The notes: generated by a model from the sequence alone, not told the origin. A stretch of DNA of 64,000 nucleotides from Phycisphaerales bacterium (GCA_028289195.1 JANQQR010000002.1:310001-374000); one strand, 5' to 3'. Shown: positions 26,595 through 36,312, numbered from the stretch's first letter. Translations and numbers: made by a program.

Positions 26595-28151
26595 ATGGCT
26601 CCCCGATCAGCCACCCAAGAAGTCCGGCGCCTCATGGTCGTCCTGGGTGACCAACTCGACCCCTCGTACCCGTCCGCCGTCGGCCTCGACCCCGATCTCG
26701 ACGCCATCCTCATGATGGAGGTGCGCGGGCAGTCGACGGATCCTCCCAGCCACGTGCAACGGACAGTGCTGTTTCTCAGCGCGATGCGCCACCACGCCGA
26801 GGTGCTTCGATCCGACGGCTGGCGGGTCGAGTACGTGAGTCTCACCCAATCCGCGAACACCCACACCCTCGATGGTGAGATCCAGCGGGCCGTCGATCGA
26901 CTGCGACCGAAGGAACTGTGCTGCATCCAGCCGGGCTCGTACTCGGTCCTCGAGGAGATCGAATCTGCGTGCGCTGGCGCGGGCGTGCCTCTCGAGATCC
27001 ACGAGGATCCACACTTTCTCTGCACTGTGGCCGATTTCGAGAAATGGGCGTCCGGGCGGAAGCAACTGATCCTCGAGTACTTCTACCGCGAGATGCGCAG
27101 GAAGCTGGGCGTCCTCGTCGAACCCGACGGGAAGCCGATCGGGGGGCAGTGGAACTACGACAAGGACAATCGCAAGCGATTCAAGACCGCACCCGATCCT
27201 CCAGCGATCCCCCGGTTTCCTCCGGACGAAACCACAGCCCAAGTGATCGAAGACGTGCGGCGCGTGCTGCCGGATCTTCCCGGCAGCCTCGAGGCCTTCG
27301 CGTGGCCCGTCTCGCGCGAGCAGGCCCTGGATGCCCTGGCCGACTTCATCGAGCACCGGCTCCCAAAGTTCGGCGACTTCCAGGACGCGATGTGGACCGG
27401 CGAGACCACGCTCTATCACTCGCTCCTGGCGCCTGCCCTCAACATGAAGCTGCTCGATCCGCGCGAGGTGTATCAGGCAGCGCTGGATGCGCATGAGTCG
27501 GGGGCGGCCCCGCTCAACTGTGTCGAGGGGTTCGTGCGTCAGATCATCGGGTGGCGCGAGTTCATCCGCGGCGTCTACTGGACGCAGGGGCCGCAGTACG
27601 AGGCCTCGAACGCGCTCGACCAGACCGGTCGCCTGCCGGGGTTCTATTGGGACGGGGAGACCGACATGCGCTGCATGGGAGAAGCCCTCGGCAGCGTCCT
27701 GGATTCCGCGTACGGGCACCACATCGCCCGCCTGATGGTGACCGGGAACTTCGCGCTCATCGCCGGCGTCGACCCTCAGGCGGTCAACGACTGGTACCGG
27801 GGGATGTACGCAGACGCGGTCGACTGGGTCACGGCACCCAACACTCTCGGCATGGCGATGCACGCCGACGGCGGCATTGTGGGCACCAAGCCCTACGCCG
27901 CCAGCGGCAAGTACATCGATCGGATGTCCAACTATTGCAAAGGGTGCCGGTACGACGTCAAGGAGCGGACGGGCGACGACGCCTGCCCGTTCAACACGTT
28001 CTACTGGGACTTCCTGATCCGGAATCGCGAGACGTTCCGGCCGAACCAGCGCATGGCGATGATCCTCAAGAACGTCGATCGCCTCGCGCCCGAGCAGGTC
28101 GTCGAGATCACGACGAGTGCCGCGCATAGGAGGTCGGAGTTCGGGATCTAG
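26595..28151 (+). CDS. Iron-sulfur bacterial photolyase/cryptochrome-like protein (PhrB family)
   Basis: The protein has 518 residues. The N-terminal DPRP-type Rossmann domain starts RRLMVVLGDQLDP. The C-terminal FAD-binding region includes EGFVRQIIGWREFIRG and the four Cys that bind the 4Fe-4S cluster: C360, C448, C451 and C464. Their spacing (88, 3, 13) equals that of the Agrobacterium (6-4) photolyase PhrB as I recall it. It is predicted to repair (6-4) pyrimidine photoproducts with blue light and FAD. No ribosome site is obvious before the ATG; upstream codons in frame belong to the antisense of the channel gene. Confidence 0.93.
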   Translation: MAPRSATQEVRRLMVVLGDQLDPSYPSAVGLDPDLDAILMMEVRGQSTDPPSHVQRTVLFLSAMRHHAEVLRSDGWRVEYVSLTQSANTHTLDGEIQRAVDRLRPKELCCIQPGSYSVLEEIESACAGAGVPLEIHEDPHFLCTVADFEKWASGRKQLILEYFYREMRRKLGVLVEPDGKPIGGQWNYDKDNRKRFKTAPDPPAIPRFPPDETTAQVIEDVRRVLPDLPGSLEAFAWPVSREQALDALADFIEHRLPKFGDFQDAMWTGETTLYHSLLAPALNMKLLDPREVYQAALDAHESGAAPLNCVEGFVRQIIGWREFIRGVYWTQGPQYEASNALDQTGRLPGFYWDGETDMRCMGEALGSVLDSAYGHHIARLMVTGNFALIAGVDPQAVNDWYRGMYADAVDWVTAPNTLGMAMHADGGIVGTKPYAASGKYIDRMSNYCKGCRYDVKERTGDDACPFNTFYWDFLIRNRETFRPNQRMAMILKNVDRLAPEQVVEITTSAAHRRSEFGI

Positions 28152-28225
28152 GCGCCCGGCCCACGCGTCGCGGCTCCCGGCTGGCGTCGGCAGCGGGCGG
28201 CTCCGCTGGAGGGGTGGTGCCGAGA

Positions 28226-28231
28226 TATCAT
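28226..28231 (+). promoter_or_regulatory. -10 box of tRNA-Arg
   Basis: TATCAT is the same hexamer as at tRNA-Val. The -35 region is weak. Confidence 0.5.
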
Positions 28232-28240
28232 CCCGTCGCC

Positions 28241-28314
28241 GCCCCCGTAGCTCAGTTGGATAGAGCAGCGGTCTTCTAAACCGCCGGTCAGAGGTTCGAA
28301 TCCTCTCGGGGGTG
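28241..28314 (+). tRNA. tRNA-Arg (TCT)
   Basis: The acceptor stem is GCCCCCG/CGGGGGT (one G-U) with discriminator G. The D-arm is GCTC..GAGC, the anticodon stem GCGGT/ACCGC with loop CTTCTAA, and the T-arm AGAGG-TTCGAAT-CCTCT. Anticodon TCT reads AGA/AGG. CCA is not encoded. Confidence 0.96.
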
Positions 28315-28483
28315 TTGCCAGTGGCCGCCGGCGGAGGACCGGCACCGGGGACGCACCACGCAAGAGCAAGGACGCTACCAGTGGAAGACAACACCAGGAC
28401 GACGCACGCCGCGTGCTCTCGCCCCCAGGGCGAACGCCTCGGCTGGACCGTACGGACGCTCCGGCACGATGAAGGGTGAGAGC

Positions 28484-29752
28484 ATGAGCGATCACTCCAG
28501 CCAACCGTCGTTCGACCGGCCCACCGATCCCGCGGGTGAGACGCATCAGACGCACCTCGCGTGCCTCCACTCCGGCGGTCCGACACCGGCCGGTGCTCCG
28601 CTCGTGCGCACGATCACCCAGTCCACCGCGTTCGCTCAAGGAGCGGTGGGGGCGTCGACAGATCATCAGTACTCGCGGGTCTCGAACCCCACGGTCGCTG
28701 ATCTCGAGCAGACGCTCGGCGATCTCGAGGCTGCGCCCCCCGGGGTCTGCTTCTCGACGGGCATGGCCGCCGAGACGGCCCTGTTCCTCACCGCTTGCCG
28801 CGCGGGTGACCACGTCCTGTGCGCCCGATCCGTCTACGGCGGCACGACCCGCCTCCTCAGGCAGGTCCTGAGCGGCCTCGGCATCGAGTCGTCGTTCGTC
28901 GACGCCACCGACCCGAGTCGCGTGCGCACATCACTGCAACACAACACCCGCCTGATCTTCATCGAGACTCCCGCCAACCCCACGCTGGAGCTCACCGACA
29001 TCGGCGCGGTCAGCACGATCGCCCGCGAAGCCGGCGCGCTCCTCGCAGTCGACAACACGTTTCTCACGCCGGTCCTGCAGCAGCCGCTCGATCTCGGCGC
29101 GGATCTCAGCGTCTACTCGACGACGAAGTTCATGGAGGGGCACTCGATCGCCATGGGCGGAGCTCTGGTCGGGCGCAACCCAGAGCTATTAGACCGACTC
29201 CGTTTCACCCGGAAATGCACCGGTGCCATCCAGACGCCCCACAACGCCTGGCTGACCCTCAACGGGATCCGCACGCTCCCGCTCCGGATGCGCTCCCAGT
29301 CCGAGACGGCGGCCAGGCTCGCCGCGTGGCTCAAGGGCCGCGCGGGCGTTCGAGCTGTCCACCATCCGACGCTCTACTCGGGCCCCGCGCGGGCGCTGGC
29401 CGACGCGCAGCACCTGGACGGCCTTCACGGCGCCGTCGTCGCGTTCGAGATCGAGGGTGGCATCGACGCGGGACGGAGATTCTCGCGCTCCTGTCGCCTG
29501 TGTGCCCTCGTGGAGCACGTCGGATCCGTCGAGACGCTCCTGACCCACCCCGCGACGATGACACACGCGGAGGTTCCTGCCGAGCAGCGCGCCGAATGCG
29601 GAGTGACCGACGGCCTCCTGCGCCTCTCGGTCGGCCTCGAACCGGTCGAGGCGATCATTGCCGATCTCTCACAGGCGCTCGACGCTGCGATGAGCACCTC
29701 CTCCGTTGCGCCCGAAGGTGGAGAGAAGGACGGCTGCGCGTCGGCGGCTTGA
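28484..29752 (+). CDS. PLP-dependent trans-sulfuration enzyme (Cys/Met metabolism family)
   Basis: The protein has 422 residues. The start at MSDHSSQ was chosen because GAAGGGTGAG lies just upstream; another ATG is 15 nt earlier. Motifs: YSRVSNPTVADLEQTLGDLE, FSTGMAAETALFL, FIETPANPTLELTDI, VDNTF, and the Schiff-base Lys in VYSTTKFMEGHS, followed by TLLTHPATMTHAEV and RLSVGLEPVE near the C-terminus. Members include cystathionine gamma-synthase and gamma-/beta-lyases, O-acetylhomoserine sulfhydrylase and methionine gamma-lyase. The residues visible do not decide between these. Confidence 0.92.
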   Translation: MSDHSSQPSFDRPTDPAGETHQTHLACLHSGGPTPAGAPLVRTITQSTAFAQGAVGASTDHQYSRVSNPTVADLEQTLGDLEAAPPGVCFSTGMAAETALFLTACRAGDHVLCARSVYGGTTRLLRQVLSGLGIESSFVDATDPSRVRTSLQHNTRLIFIETPANPTLELTDIGAVSTIAREAGALLAVDNTFLTPVLQQPLDLGADLSVYSTTKFMEGHSIAMGGALVGRNPELLDRLRFTRKCTGAIQTPHNAWLTLNGIRTLPLRMRSQSETAARLAAWLKGRAGVRAVHHPTLYSGPARALADAQHLDGLHGAVVAFEIEGGIDAGRRFSRSCRLCALVEHVGSVETLLTHPATMTHAEVPAEQRAECGVTDGLLRLSVGLEPVEAIIADLSQALDAAMSTSSVAPEGGEKDGCASAA

Positions 29753-29837
29753 GCGGGCGGTTTGCGCCGAAAGCGGGCGAACGAGCGCTCCCGGCCGACA
29801 TCTGCCGCGCACACCGCAGCGCTAGACTCGCAGGCCC

Positions 29838-30710
29838 ATGAGTGAGTCGCCCGAATCAACAACCCCCGCCCCGCGGACGATCAAGCAGCGCATGACCGCC
29901 ATCCTCAGCGTTCTGGTGAGCCTCTACATCGTCTACGCCATCGGCGCAGCGATCATGCAGGACCGGCTGGTGTTCCCGCGTCATTTCGCGGGCCCGGGTG
30001 CTGATCCGATCCACGCGGATGTCGAACAACTCTGGCTCCCGATCGGTGATGCCGGTCGCGTCGAGGCCTGGTTGCTTGTCGGGGAGGGGCGTTCCCAGGA
30101 ATCGCCCGGCCCGGCCGTGATGTTCCTACACGGCAACGGCGAGACGATCGACGAGGTGTTCGACTCGTTCCGGTTCTACGCCACGCGGGGCATCACGCTC
30201 CTGGTCCCGGAGTACCGGGGCTACGGGCGGTCGGACGGCAAGCCCTCCCAGAAAGCGATCGTCGAGGATTCGGCCCGGTTCTTCGACCTGCTCGCAGAGC
30301 GACCCGAGGTCGACCCCGATCGTATTTTTTTCCACGGTCGTTCGATTGGTGGTGGCGTGGCGTGCGCGCTCGCACGGGAGCGGGAGCCTGCGGCGATGAT
30401 CCTCGAATCGACATTCACCAACGTCGCTTCGATGTCGTGGCGATTCGGCGTCCCGCCGTTCCTCTGCCGCCATCCCTTCCGCAACGACCGGACGCTGCGA
30501 TCGCTCGATGCCCCGGTGCTGCTGATGCACGGCACGGGCGACCTTCTGATCCCGCCCACGCACAGCGAGCGACTGCACGGGATCGCGCGGAGGTCAAGTC
30601 TCAGCCTGATGGATGGCGGCCACAACGACTTCCCCGTGGATCGCTCGGCGTACCTCGGAGAGATCGAGCGGTTCCTCGAGAGCGCAGGTCTGGCGCCGGC
30701 CGATCAGTAG
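29838..30710 (+). CDS. Membrane-anchored alpha/beta hydrolase (BEM46/YqkD-like)
   Basis: The protein has 290 residues. One N-terminal TM (residues ~20-40) is followed by FPRHFAGPGADPIHADVE. The hydrolase core contains VMFLHGNGE (oxyanion region), LLVPEYRGYGRSDGKPS and the nucleophile elbow FFHGRSIGGG. The acid is in LMHGTGDLLIPP and the catalytic His in DGGHNDF. This matches the bem46-like serine hydrolases; the substrate is unknown. TAGACT lies 9 nt before the ATG and no Shine-Dalgarno is present. The stop overlaps the opposing gene's stop by 7 nt. Confidence 0.87.
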   Translation: MSESPESTTPAPRTIKQRMTAILSVLVSLYIVYAIGAAIMQDRLVFPRHFAGPGADPIHADVEQLWLPIGDAGRVEAWLLVGEGRSQESPGPAVMFLHGNGETIDEVFDSFRFYATRGITLLVPEYRGYGRSDGKPSQKAIVEDSARFFDLLAERPEVDPDRIFFHGRSIGGGVACALAREREPAAMILESTFTNVASMSWRFGVPPFLCRHPFRNDRTLRSLDAPVLLMHGTGDLLIPPTHSERLHGIARRSSLSLMDGGHNDFPVDRSAYLGEIERFLESAGLAPADQ

Positions 30711-31633
30711 GCCTTGGTCGCCGGGCGCTCGGTCGAGACGACCTCATCCGACTCCCGCTCGCTCCCGCGCTCGACCCGGACTCGGGCGCTGCCCACATCG
30801 GTCCGGACGTTCAGGTGCGCGTGCTCGGCGTCGCCCATGACCCCGTTGAAGATGCCCCGCCGGTCGCGGTAGATGCGCAGCGGCTCACCGCCGGGGCGCA
30901 CGGACACGCCGCCGACATCCGTCTCGGCCGTGATCTCGCCTTCCCAGCCGCGCGGCAGGTAGACGACGGCGTCGCCCACATCGCTCCGAGCCGTGATATC
31001 GGCGTTCGTCACTTCGAGCACCTCGACGACGACGTCACCGACATCCGTCCGGACCCAGATCTCGCCCGAGCCCTCGGCCGTGACATCGCCCACATCATTA
31101 GTGATCGTCAGCCCGCCGCTGGACCCGTAGACGACGACGTCGCCGACGTCGTTCTTAATCTCGACGCCTTCCTGGAACCCGTCGACGTCGACATCGCCGA
31201 CGTCGTTCGTCAGCTGGATCGTGAGGTGCGGCGGGGCGGTGATCGTCCAGTCGACCTCGTACGCCTTGCCGTGCCGTCGCTTGGGGTGATGCACGATGGC
31301 GTTAAAGACCGAGCCGTCGCGCGGGTCCGGCGAGAACTCGATGTCGATCTCGTGGAGTGCGTCTTCGGCCTGAGTCATCGAGCGTCCGAGCCCCGTCTTC
31401 ACGACCTCGGCGCGGATCTCGTAGGCGTCCGGATCAGCCAGAACCTGGATGTCGCCGACGTCGTTCTCGATCAGGAGAACGCGGCAGTCGGCGGCTCCGA
31501 GGAAGCTGTCGTCCTCGCTGACGCGGAACTTCGGCCCCCAGCCGCACCCGGCCAGCAGGAGGGGGGCTCCGGCGACCAGGATCGACCCGGCGGAGGTGGC
31601 GGCAAAGCGACGGCGGGACGCGGGCTGTGTCAT
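30704..31633 (-). CDS. Lipoprotein with NDVGDV repeats (DUF4097-like beta-helix)
   Basis: The protein has 309 residues. A Tat-like RRRF N-terminus and the lipobox LAGC precede the mature chain. Eight copies of a short motif of the type xxNDVGDVxV occur (IENDVGDIQV, LTNDVGDVDV, IKNDVGDVVV, ITNDVGDVTA, then TDVGDVVV, SDVGDAVV, TDVGGVSV, TDVGSARV), spaced ~20 residues apart. The pattern resembles DUF4097/adhesin-like beta-helices, in which each copy forms one turn. The function is unknown. GGAG lies 12 nt before the ATG. Confidence 0.75.
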   Translation of the reverse strand: MTQPASRRRFAATSAGSILVAGAPLLLAGCGWGPKFRVSEDDSFLGAADCRVLLIENDVGDIQVLADPDAYEIRAEVVKTGLGRSMTQAEDALHEIDIEFSPDPRDGSVFNAIVHHPKRRHGKAYEVDWTITAPPHLTIQLTNDVGDVDVDGFQEGVEIKNDVGDVVVYGSSGGLTITNDVGDVTAEGSGEIWVRTDVGDVVVEVLEVTNADITARSDVGDAVVYLPRGWEGEITAETDVGGVSVRPGGEPLRIYRDRRGIFNGVMGDAEHAHLNVRTDVGSARVRVERGSERESDEVVSTERPATKAY

Positions 31634-31830
31634 AGCTGCAATTCTCCTCGATTGAACGGGGGCATCGCCTCCGCTGAGTGATTCGGAAGCGGGAGGGCCG
31701 TGTTTCGCTCGTGGCCGTGGCTTTCGGGGGGCAAGCCTGCCAATCGGCTTGGACCCGCCCGCTTCGGGGGTACTCTGAACTCTGGAGCCGCGCCCGGATC
31801 GTCGCAGTCGCTGCTCTGGGAGGACCCAAC

Positions 31831-33218
31831 ATGCCAGGATTCATGCGCTCGACGACCGCTGCCGCCGGCCGGACGCCGGGTCACTGGGGCACGAGGATGA
31901 TCGGCTCCGGTGTGGTGGCGATCGCGGCTATCCCGGCAGTGGCAGGGCCCCTCGATCCGCCCGCCGGTGCCATCAACCCGACCGGAAGATTCGGCCCCCG
32001 CATCGAGGTCAACCCCCAGAACACACCCGGCGACGCCGATTCGGTGTTCCGAATCGACCAACCCGGCTCGTACTACCTCGCCGAGGGCGTCACGGGCGAG
32101 GCGCTCAAGCACGGCATCGAGGTCGCCTCAGCGGACGTGACCCTGGATCTGAACGGATTCGCCATCGAGGGCGTGATAGACGCACTCGACGGCGTGCACA
32201 TCGAACTCAACGGATTCATGCTCAACATCGTCGTGCGCAACGGCTCGATCAACCAGTGGCCACTCGACGGAGTCAACGCCGACGACGCCGTCGGGATCAT
32301 CCTGGAAGACCTCTCGTTCTTCTTGTGCCAGGGCCTGAGCATCCGGGCGGGAGGCGCAGCGCGCATCGCTCGGTGCCACACGGTCGGCAGCAACGGATTC
32401 CAGGGGCTGGAAAGCTGCGTGGTCCAGCAGTGCCGCGTGATCGGGACGCTGTCGGGCAACGGTTTCGGATTCGGGGCGAACTCGAACATGTCTCACTGCG
32501 TCGCCGCCGATTGCGATCAGGCGGGCTTCACCATCGAGAGCGGCACGATCACCGGCTGCGTGGCCAACGGGAACGGCAATGGCATCCTCGCCAGCAGCGG
32601 CAGCTCGGTGGTCGCGTGCGCCGCTTTCGAAAACGACTTCTTCGGATTCAGCGGAATCGGGTGCACGTTCTCCCAATGCCACGCCGAGCAAAACGGCGCA
32701 ATCGGCTTTAATGCCAACCGCTGTTCTCTCTCCGCGTGCTCGGCCGTGAGAAACGACACACGGGGGTTCTTTCTCCAGCAGTCGTTCGCCGAGGCCTGCC
32801 TGGCCATCCAAAACATGAACGCCGGATTCGATCTCTCCGACGGCGGTTCAGTGCTGCACTGCACCGCGCTCGACAACGGCAGCGCGGGAGTCTTCCCGGG
32901 AATCCACGCTCAGTCCGAGTCTCATATCGTCGGAAACTTCTCCGCGGGCAACAGCGGGCCCGGCATCGAGCTCGAGGGGCGCGAATCCCTGATCGACTCC
33001 AACAACGTCGCCAATAACGGCATCGGGATCCGCATCACCATGGACCGCAATCTGGTGATCCGCAACGTCGCTCGCGACAACGGCGGTGTCGACTACGACA
33101 TCATCGCCGGCAACCGGGTCGGCATCATTTCCGTCCCGCCGCTCAGCGGCACGATCTCGACCCTCGCCGATCCGGACGCGCTGGGAACCGGCACCACCGA
33201 TCCCTGGGCGAACTTCAG

Positions 33219-33225
<7 letters not shown>
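31831..33225 (+). CDS. Secreted right-handed beta-helix protein with a cysteine ladder
   Basis: The protein has 464 residues. The start MPGFMRS follows GGGAGG. A Tat- or Sec-type N-terminus with a hydrophobic segment ends near ..IPAVAGP. From residue ~90 the chain is a parallel beta-helix of ~20-25-residue turns (NGFAIEGV.., GNGFGFGANSNMSHC, ENDFFGFSGIGC). About 14 Cys recur once or twice per turn. Similar proteins are pectate-lyase-like or periplasmic copper-binding (NosD) type folds, but no catalytic residues can be assigned. The stop overlaps the cysK stop by 7 nt. Confidence 0.78.
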
Positions 33226-34214
<989 letters not shown>

Positions 34215-34241
34215 GAGAGAGAGTCCTTTCGGTTCGTCGAA

Positions 34242-34265
34242 GGGCGCGATTCTCGTGCGGCGCCC
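34242..34265 (-). repeat. Second intercistronic hairpin before cysK
   Basis: A GGGCGC/GCGCCC 6-bp inverted repeat with a 12-nt loop lies 28 nt upstream of the cysK start. Its function is unknown. Confidence 0.35.
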
Positions 34266-34317
34266 CGTCTCGATCCAAGGCGCATCCGGGGAGGGAGTGC
34301 TGCCAGGAATTCTCGCA

Positions 34318-34351
34318 AATCCGGAGCATCCGAGCCCTTCCGCTCCGGATT
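34318..34351 (-). repeat. Intercistronic hairpin after the ATP-grasp gene
   Basis: A perfect 10-bp stem (AATCCGGAGC with GCTCCGGATT) closes a 14-nt loop, 10 nt after the ATP-grasp stop. There is no U-tract. It could be an RNA-stability element or a partial terminator lowering cysK expression. Confidence 0.5.
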
Positions 34352-34361
34352 CAGCGTCGAA

Positions 34362-35354
34362 TCAGCGAACAGCCCGTGTCAGGGCGTAGCGGGCCAGGTT
34401 TTCGAACGGGTCGAATCCCAGCAGGGTTGGGCCGTCTCCGACGAAGTTCGACAGAGCGTTGATGTCGAAGAACACCTCCCGACCGGTCACGTCGTCGACC
34501 AGGTACTCCACGCCGCCGACCTCGATCCCCGCGGCGGTGAGGAGCCTGGCCGCGGCGTCGCGCACCGGGGCAGGGGGCGTGTACGCCTCGATCGTCAGGT
34601 CCGATCGCTCCGGGGAGCCCGAATACCCGGGGCGCCGCAGCGCCTGCCCCGAGCCGCTGCGGCACACCGAGGCGCAGCACAGATTGAACGAGTCGCCCTC
34701 GTTCCGGACCTTCACGGCGTAGTGGAACCTGCCCCCGAGCACCTCGACTCGGATGACCGCCCGGTCCCGCGCGGACACCAGGCGCTGCACGAGGGCGATC
34801 CCGTCGAGCCCGGGATTGAATCCCTCGGAAGCGAACGCCGTCTCGGCCTCGTCGCGATTCGCGAACCTGCGGACCCCCGTCCCGCTCGCCCCGAAGTTGG
34901 GCTTCACGATGACAGGCCCTCCCAGCAGCTCGATCGCGTCGAGGGCGTCACGCTCGGTGTGCGCGCGGACGGTGCGGGGTGACACGAGGCCGGACGACCG
35001 GATCAGCTGCAGCTGGCGGCGCTTGTCGACCTCGATGCGCATGGCGCGCGATCCGTTGATCACGCGGACGCCCCGGGCCTCGAGATCATCGATGACGCGG
35101 ATCGCTCGAGCCATCGCGTCGGGCCGCCCGCGGTCCTGCGAACTGATGCTCATGCGATTCAGAACGACGCCGATGTGCGCCCCGATGGTCGAGGCATCGG
35201 TGCCCACATCGTCGTCGTGGAGGCGCTGGGCGGGCGAGCCGAGGCGCTCGAACGCCCCAAAAAGCGACTCAAACCACTGCGGGTGTTCGTAGTACACGCC
35301 GACGGCGACCCCTCGGGCGACCGCCGGTTCCAATGCTGCTGCGATGCTTGCCAT
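34362..35354 (-). CDS. ATP-grasp (RimK-type) ligase-like protein in the cysK operon
   Basis: The protein has 330 residues. It starts at the ATG preceded by AAGGTGAG at close spacing; a GTG 9 nt earlier is also possible. An N-terminal pre-ATP-grasp domain (residues 1-120) is followed by GPVIVKPNFGASGTGVRRF, the ATP-binding strand and loop, VQRLVSARDRAVIRVEVLGG, and the Mg-binding end GREVFFDINALSNF. ATP-grasp enzymes join carboxylates to amines or thiols via an acyl phosphate. The preceding Cys leader and the following cysK suggest a substrate linked to cysteine, but this is inference. No closer identity can be given. Confidence 0.82.
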   Translation of the reverse strand: MASIAAALEPAVARGVAVGVYYEHPQWFESLFGAFERLGSPAQRLHDDDVGTDASTIGAHIGVVLNRMSISSQDRGRPDAMARAIRVIDDLEARGVRVINGSRAMRIEVDKRRQLQLIRSSGLVSPRTVRAHTERDALDAIELLGGPVIVKPNFGASGTGVRRFANRDEAETAFASEGFNPGLDGIALVQRLVSARDRAVIRVEVLGGRFHYAVKVRNEGDSFNLCCASVCRSGSGQALRRPGYSGSPERSDLTIEAYTPPAPVRDAAARLLTAAGIEVGGVEYLVDDVTGREVFFDINALSNFVGDGPTLLGFDPFENLARYALTRAVR

Positions 35355-35392
35355 GGTGCTCACCTTGCTGGTTGATGCTCCGAATCCGGTTC

Positions 35393-35424
35393 AAAAAGAC
35401 AACCGCCCCGCGTGGGCGGGGCGG
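35393..35424 (-). terminator. Intrinsic terminator of the cysteine leader (attenuator)
   Basis: A 9-bp perfect GC stem (35403-35411 with 35416-35424) closes a 4-nt loop. On the minus strand it is followed by TTGTCTTTTT. It lies between the Cys-rich leader ORF and the ATP-grasp gene, 39 nt before the latter, so read-through must be allowed for operon expression. Confidence 0.85.
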
Positions 35425-35455
35425 CTGGGTACGTCTCTGCTCGTTTGTTCGTCCG

Positions 35456-35587
35456 CTATCGGCACGCGACGATCGAGCGACATCCCTTCCGGCCCGCCCA
35501 GTGGGCGAGACAGGTGCAGCAGCACTGGCACATAGTGGTGCGGGTGCTGAGGCGGGGGGTGTCGCATTTGTACGCGCGGTGCGTCAT
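35456..35587 (-). CDS. Cys-rich leader peptide (43 aa), putative cysteine attenuator ORF
   Basis: The ORF starts at ATG 35587 and ends with TAG at 35456. It encodes 43 residues with 7 Cys: C8, the cluster M-C-Q-C-C-C-T-C at residues 19-26 (TGC CAG TGC TGC TGC ACC TGT), C36 and C42. It is preceded by a promoter whose -10 ends 7 nt before the ATG and followed by an intrinsic terminator. The segment coding residues 30-33 (35489-35499) can pair with the 5' arm of that terminator (35414-35424) at 10 of 11 positions. The arrangement resembles cysteine attenuation leaders in other bacteria. An alternative is a Cys-rich RiPP precursor or metal-binding peptide modified by the adjacent ATP-grasp enzyme. 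Confidence 0.7.
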   Translation of the reverse strand: MTHRAYKCDTPRLSTRTTMCQCCCTCLAHWAGRKGCRSIVACR

Positions 35588-35594
35588 CACGCGG

Positions 35595-35624
35595 AGAGTA
35601 TGGCCGTGCGAGCGCGCGGGTCAA
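35595..35624 (-). promoter_or_regulatory. Promoter of the cysteine leader-ATP-grasp-cysK transcript
   Basis: On the minus strand TTGACC (35619-35624) is followed after 18 bp by TACTCT (35595-35600). The predicted start site coincides with the ATG of the leader ORF or lies 1 nt from it. Confidence 0.6.
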
Positions 35625-35652
35625 GGAGTTTCCTGCTAGAAGCGGGTGCGCG

Positions 35653-36279
35653 ATGCACGAGCTGGCTTCAACTGCCGATCTCGAAGGAGCGATCGCAGAG
35701 TTGCGTGCGCTCGAACCGCGCTTCGCCGAGGTCGTGCAGGCCACCGGCACGCCGCCGCTCCGGCGCGTCGAGCCCGGTCTTTCGGCTCTGCTCTCGATCG
35801 TGAACGACCAGTCGATCTCGCAGCACGCCGCGTCGACGGTCTGGAGCCGGACGCTGGCGATCATCGATGCGGGAGATCCCCGGTCCGTCCTCGATGCGGA
35901 CGCCGAGGAGCTCCGCAGCGCGGGACAGTCCCGCAACAAGATCGCGACCTTCCGCGCCGTGGCAGAGGCGGCACTCGACGGGCGTCTCGGTTTCGAGACG
36001 CTCTCAGCCCTCGACGATGAGGCAGTGACCGCGCAGCTCACCGCGATCCGAGGCATCGGACCCTGGAGCGCCCAGATCTACCTGCTGACCTGCCTCGGCC
36101 GGTCCGACGTCTGGCCCGCTGCCGATGTCGCGCTGCAGATCGGCGCACAGCGGGCGTTCTGTCTCCCGGATCGCCCGGTCGGTCGACGGATGATCGAACT
36201 CGCAGAGCCCTGGCGTCCATGGAGATCGGTCGCCGCCCGCCTGCTGTGGGCCTATTACCGGGTCGGCCCGGCGGAGTGA
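35653..36279 (+). CDS. DNA-3-methyladenine glycosylase II-like (AlkA/HhH-GPD family)
   Basis: The protein has 208 residues. The helix-hairpin-helix LTAIRGIGPWSAQIYLL (130-146) and the catalytic Asp D158 in WPAADVALQ are present. It lacks the N-terminal AlkA domain and the Fe-S loop of EndoIII. This is the compact AlkA core found in many bacteria. It excises alkylated purines in base-excision repair. It is divergent from the cysteine leader transcript. Confidence 0.88.
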   Translation: MHELASTADLEGAIAELRALEPRFAEVVQATGTPPLRRVEPGLSALLSIVNDQSISQHAASTVWSRTLAIIDAGDPRSVLDADAEELRSAGQSRNKIATFRAVAEAALDGRLGFETLSALDDEAVTAQLTAIRGIGPWSAQIYLLTCLGRSDVWPAADVALQIGAQRAFCLPDRPVGRRMIELAEPWRPWRSVAARLLWAYYRVGPAE

Positions 36280-36312
36280 ATCGAGCGTGACCCCGGCCGC
36301 GAATCCCCTTGC

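Noticed and set aside
28315..28483. Possible SAM riboswitch before the trans-sulfuration gene
   Set aside because: No SAM-I, SAM-II or SAH consensus could be found in this stretch.
28148..28813. ORF antisense across tRNA-Arg
   Set aside because: It runs through a tRNA gene and the trans-sulfuration gene and has no recognisable motif.
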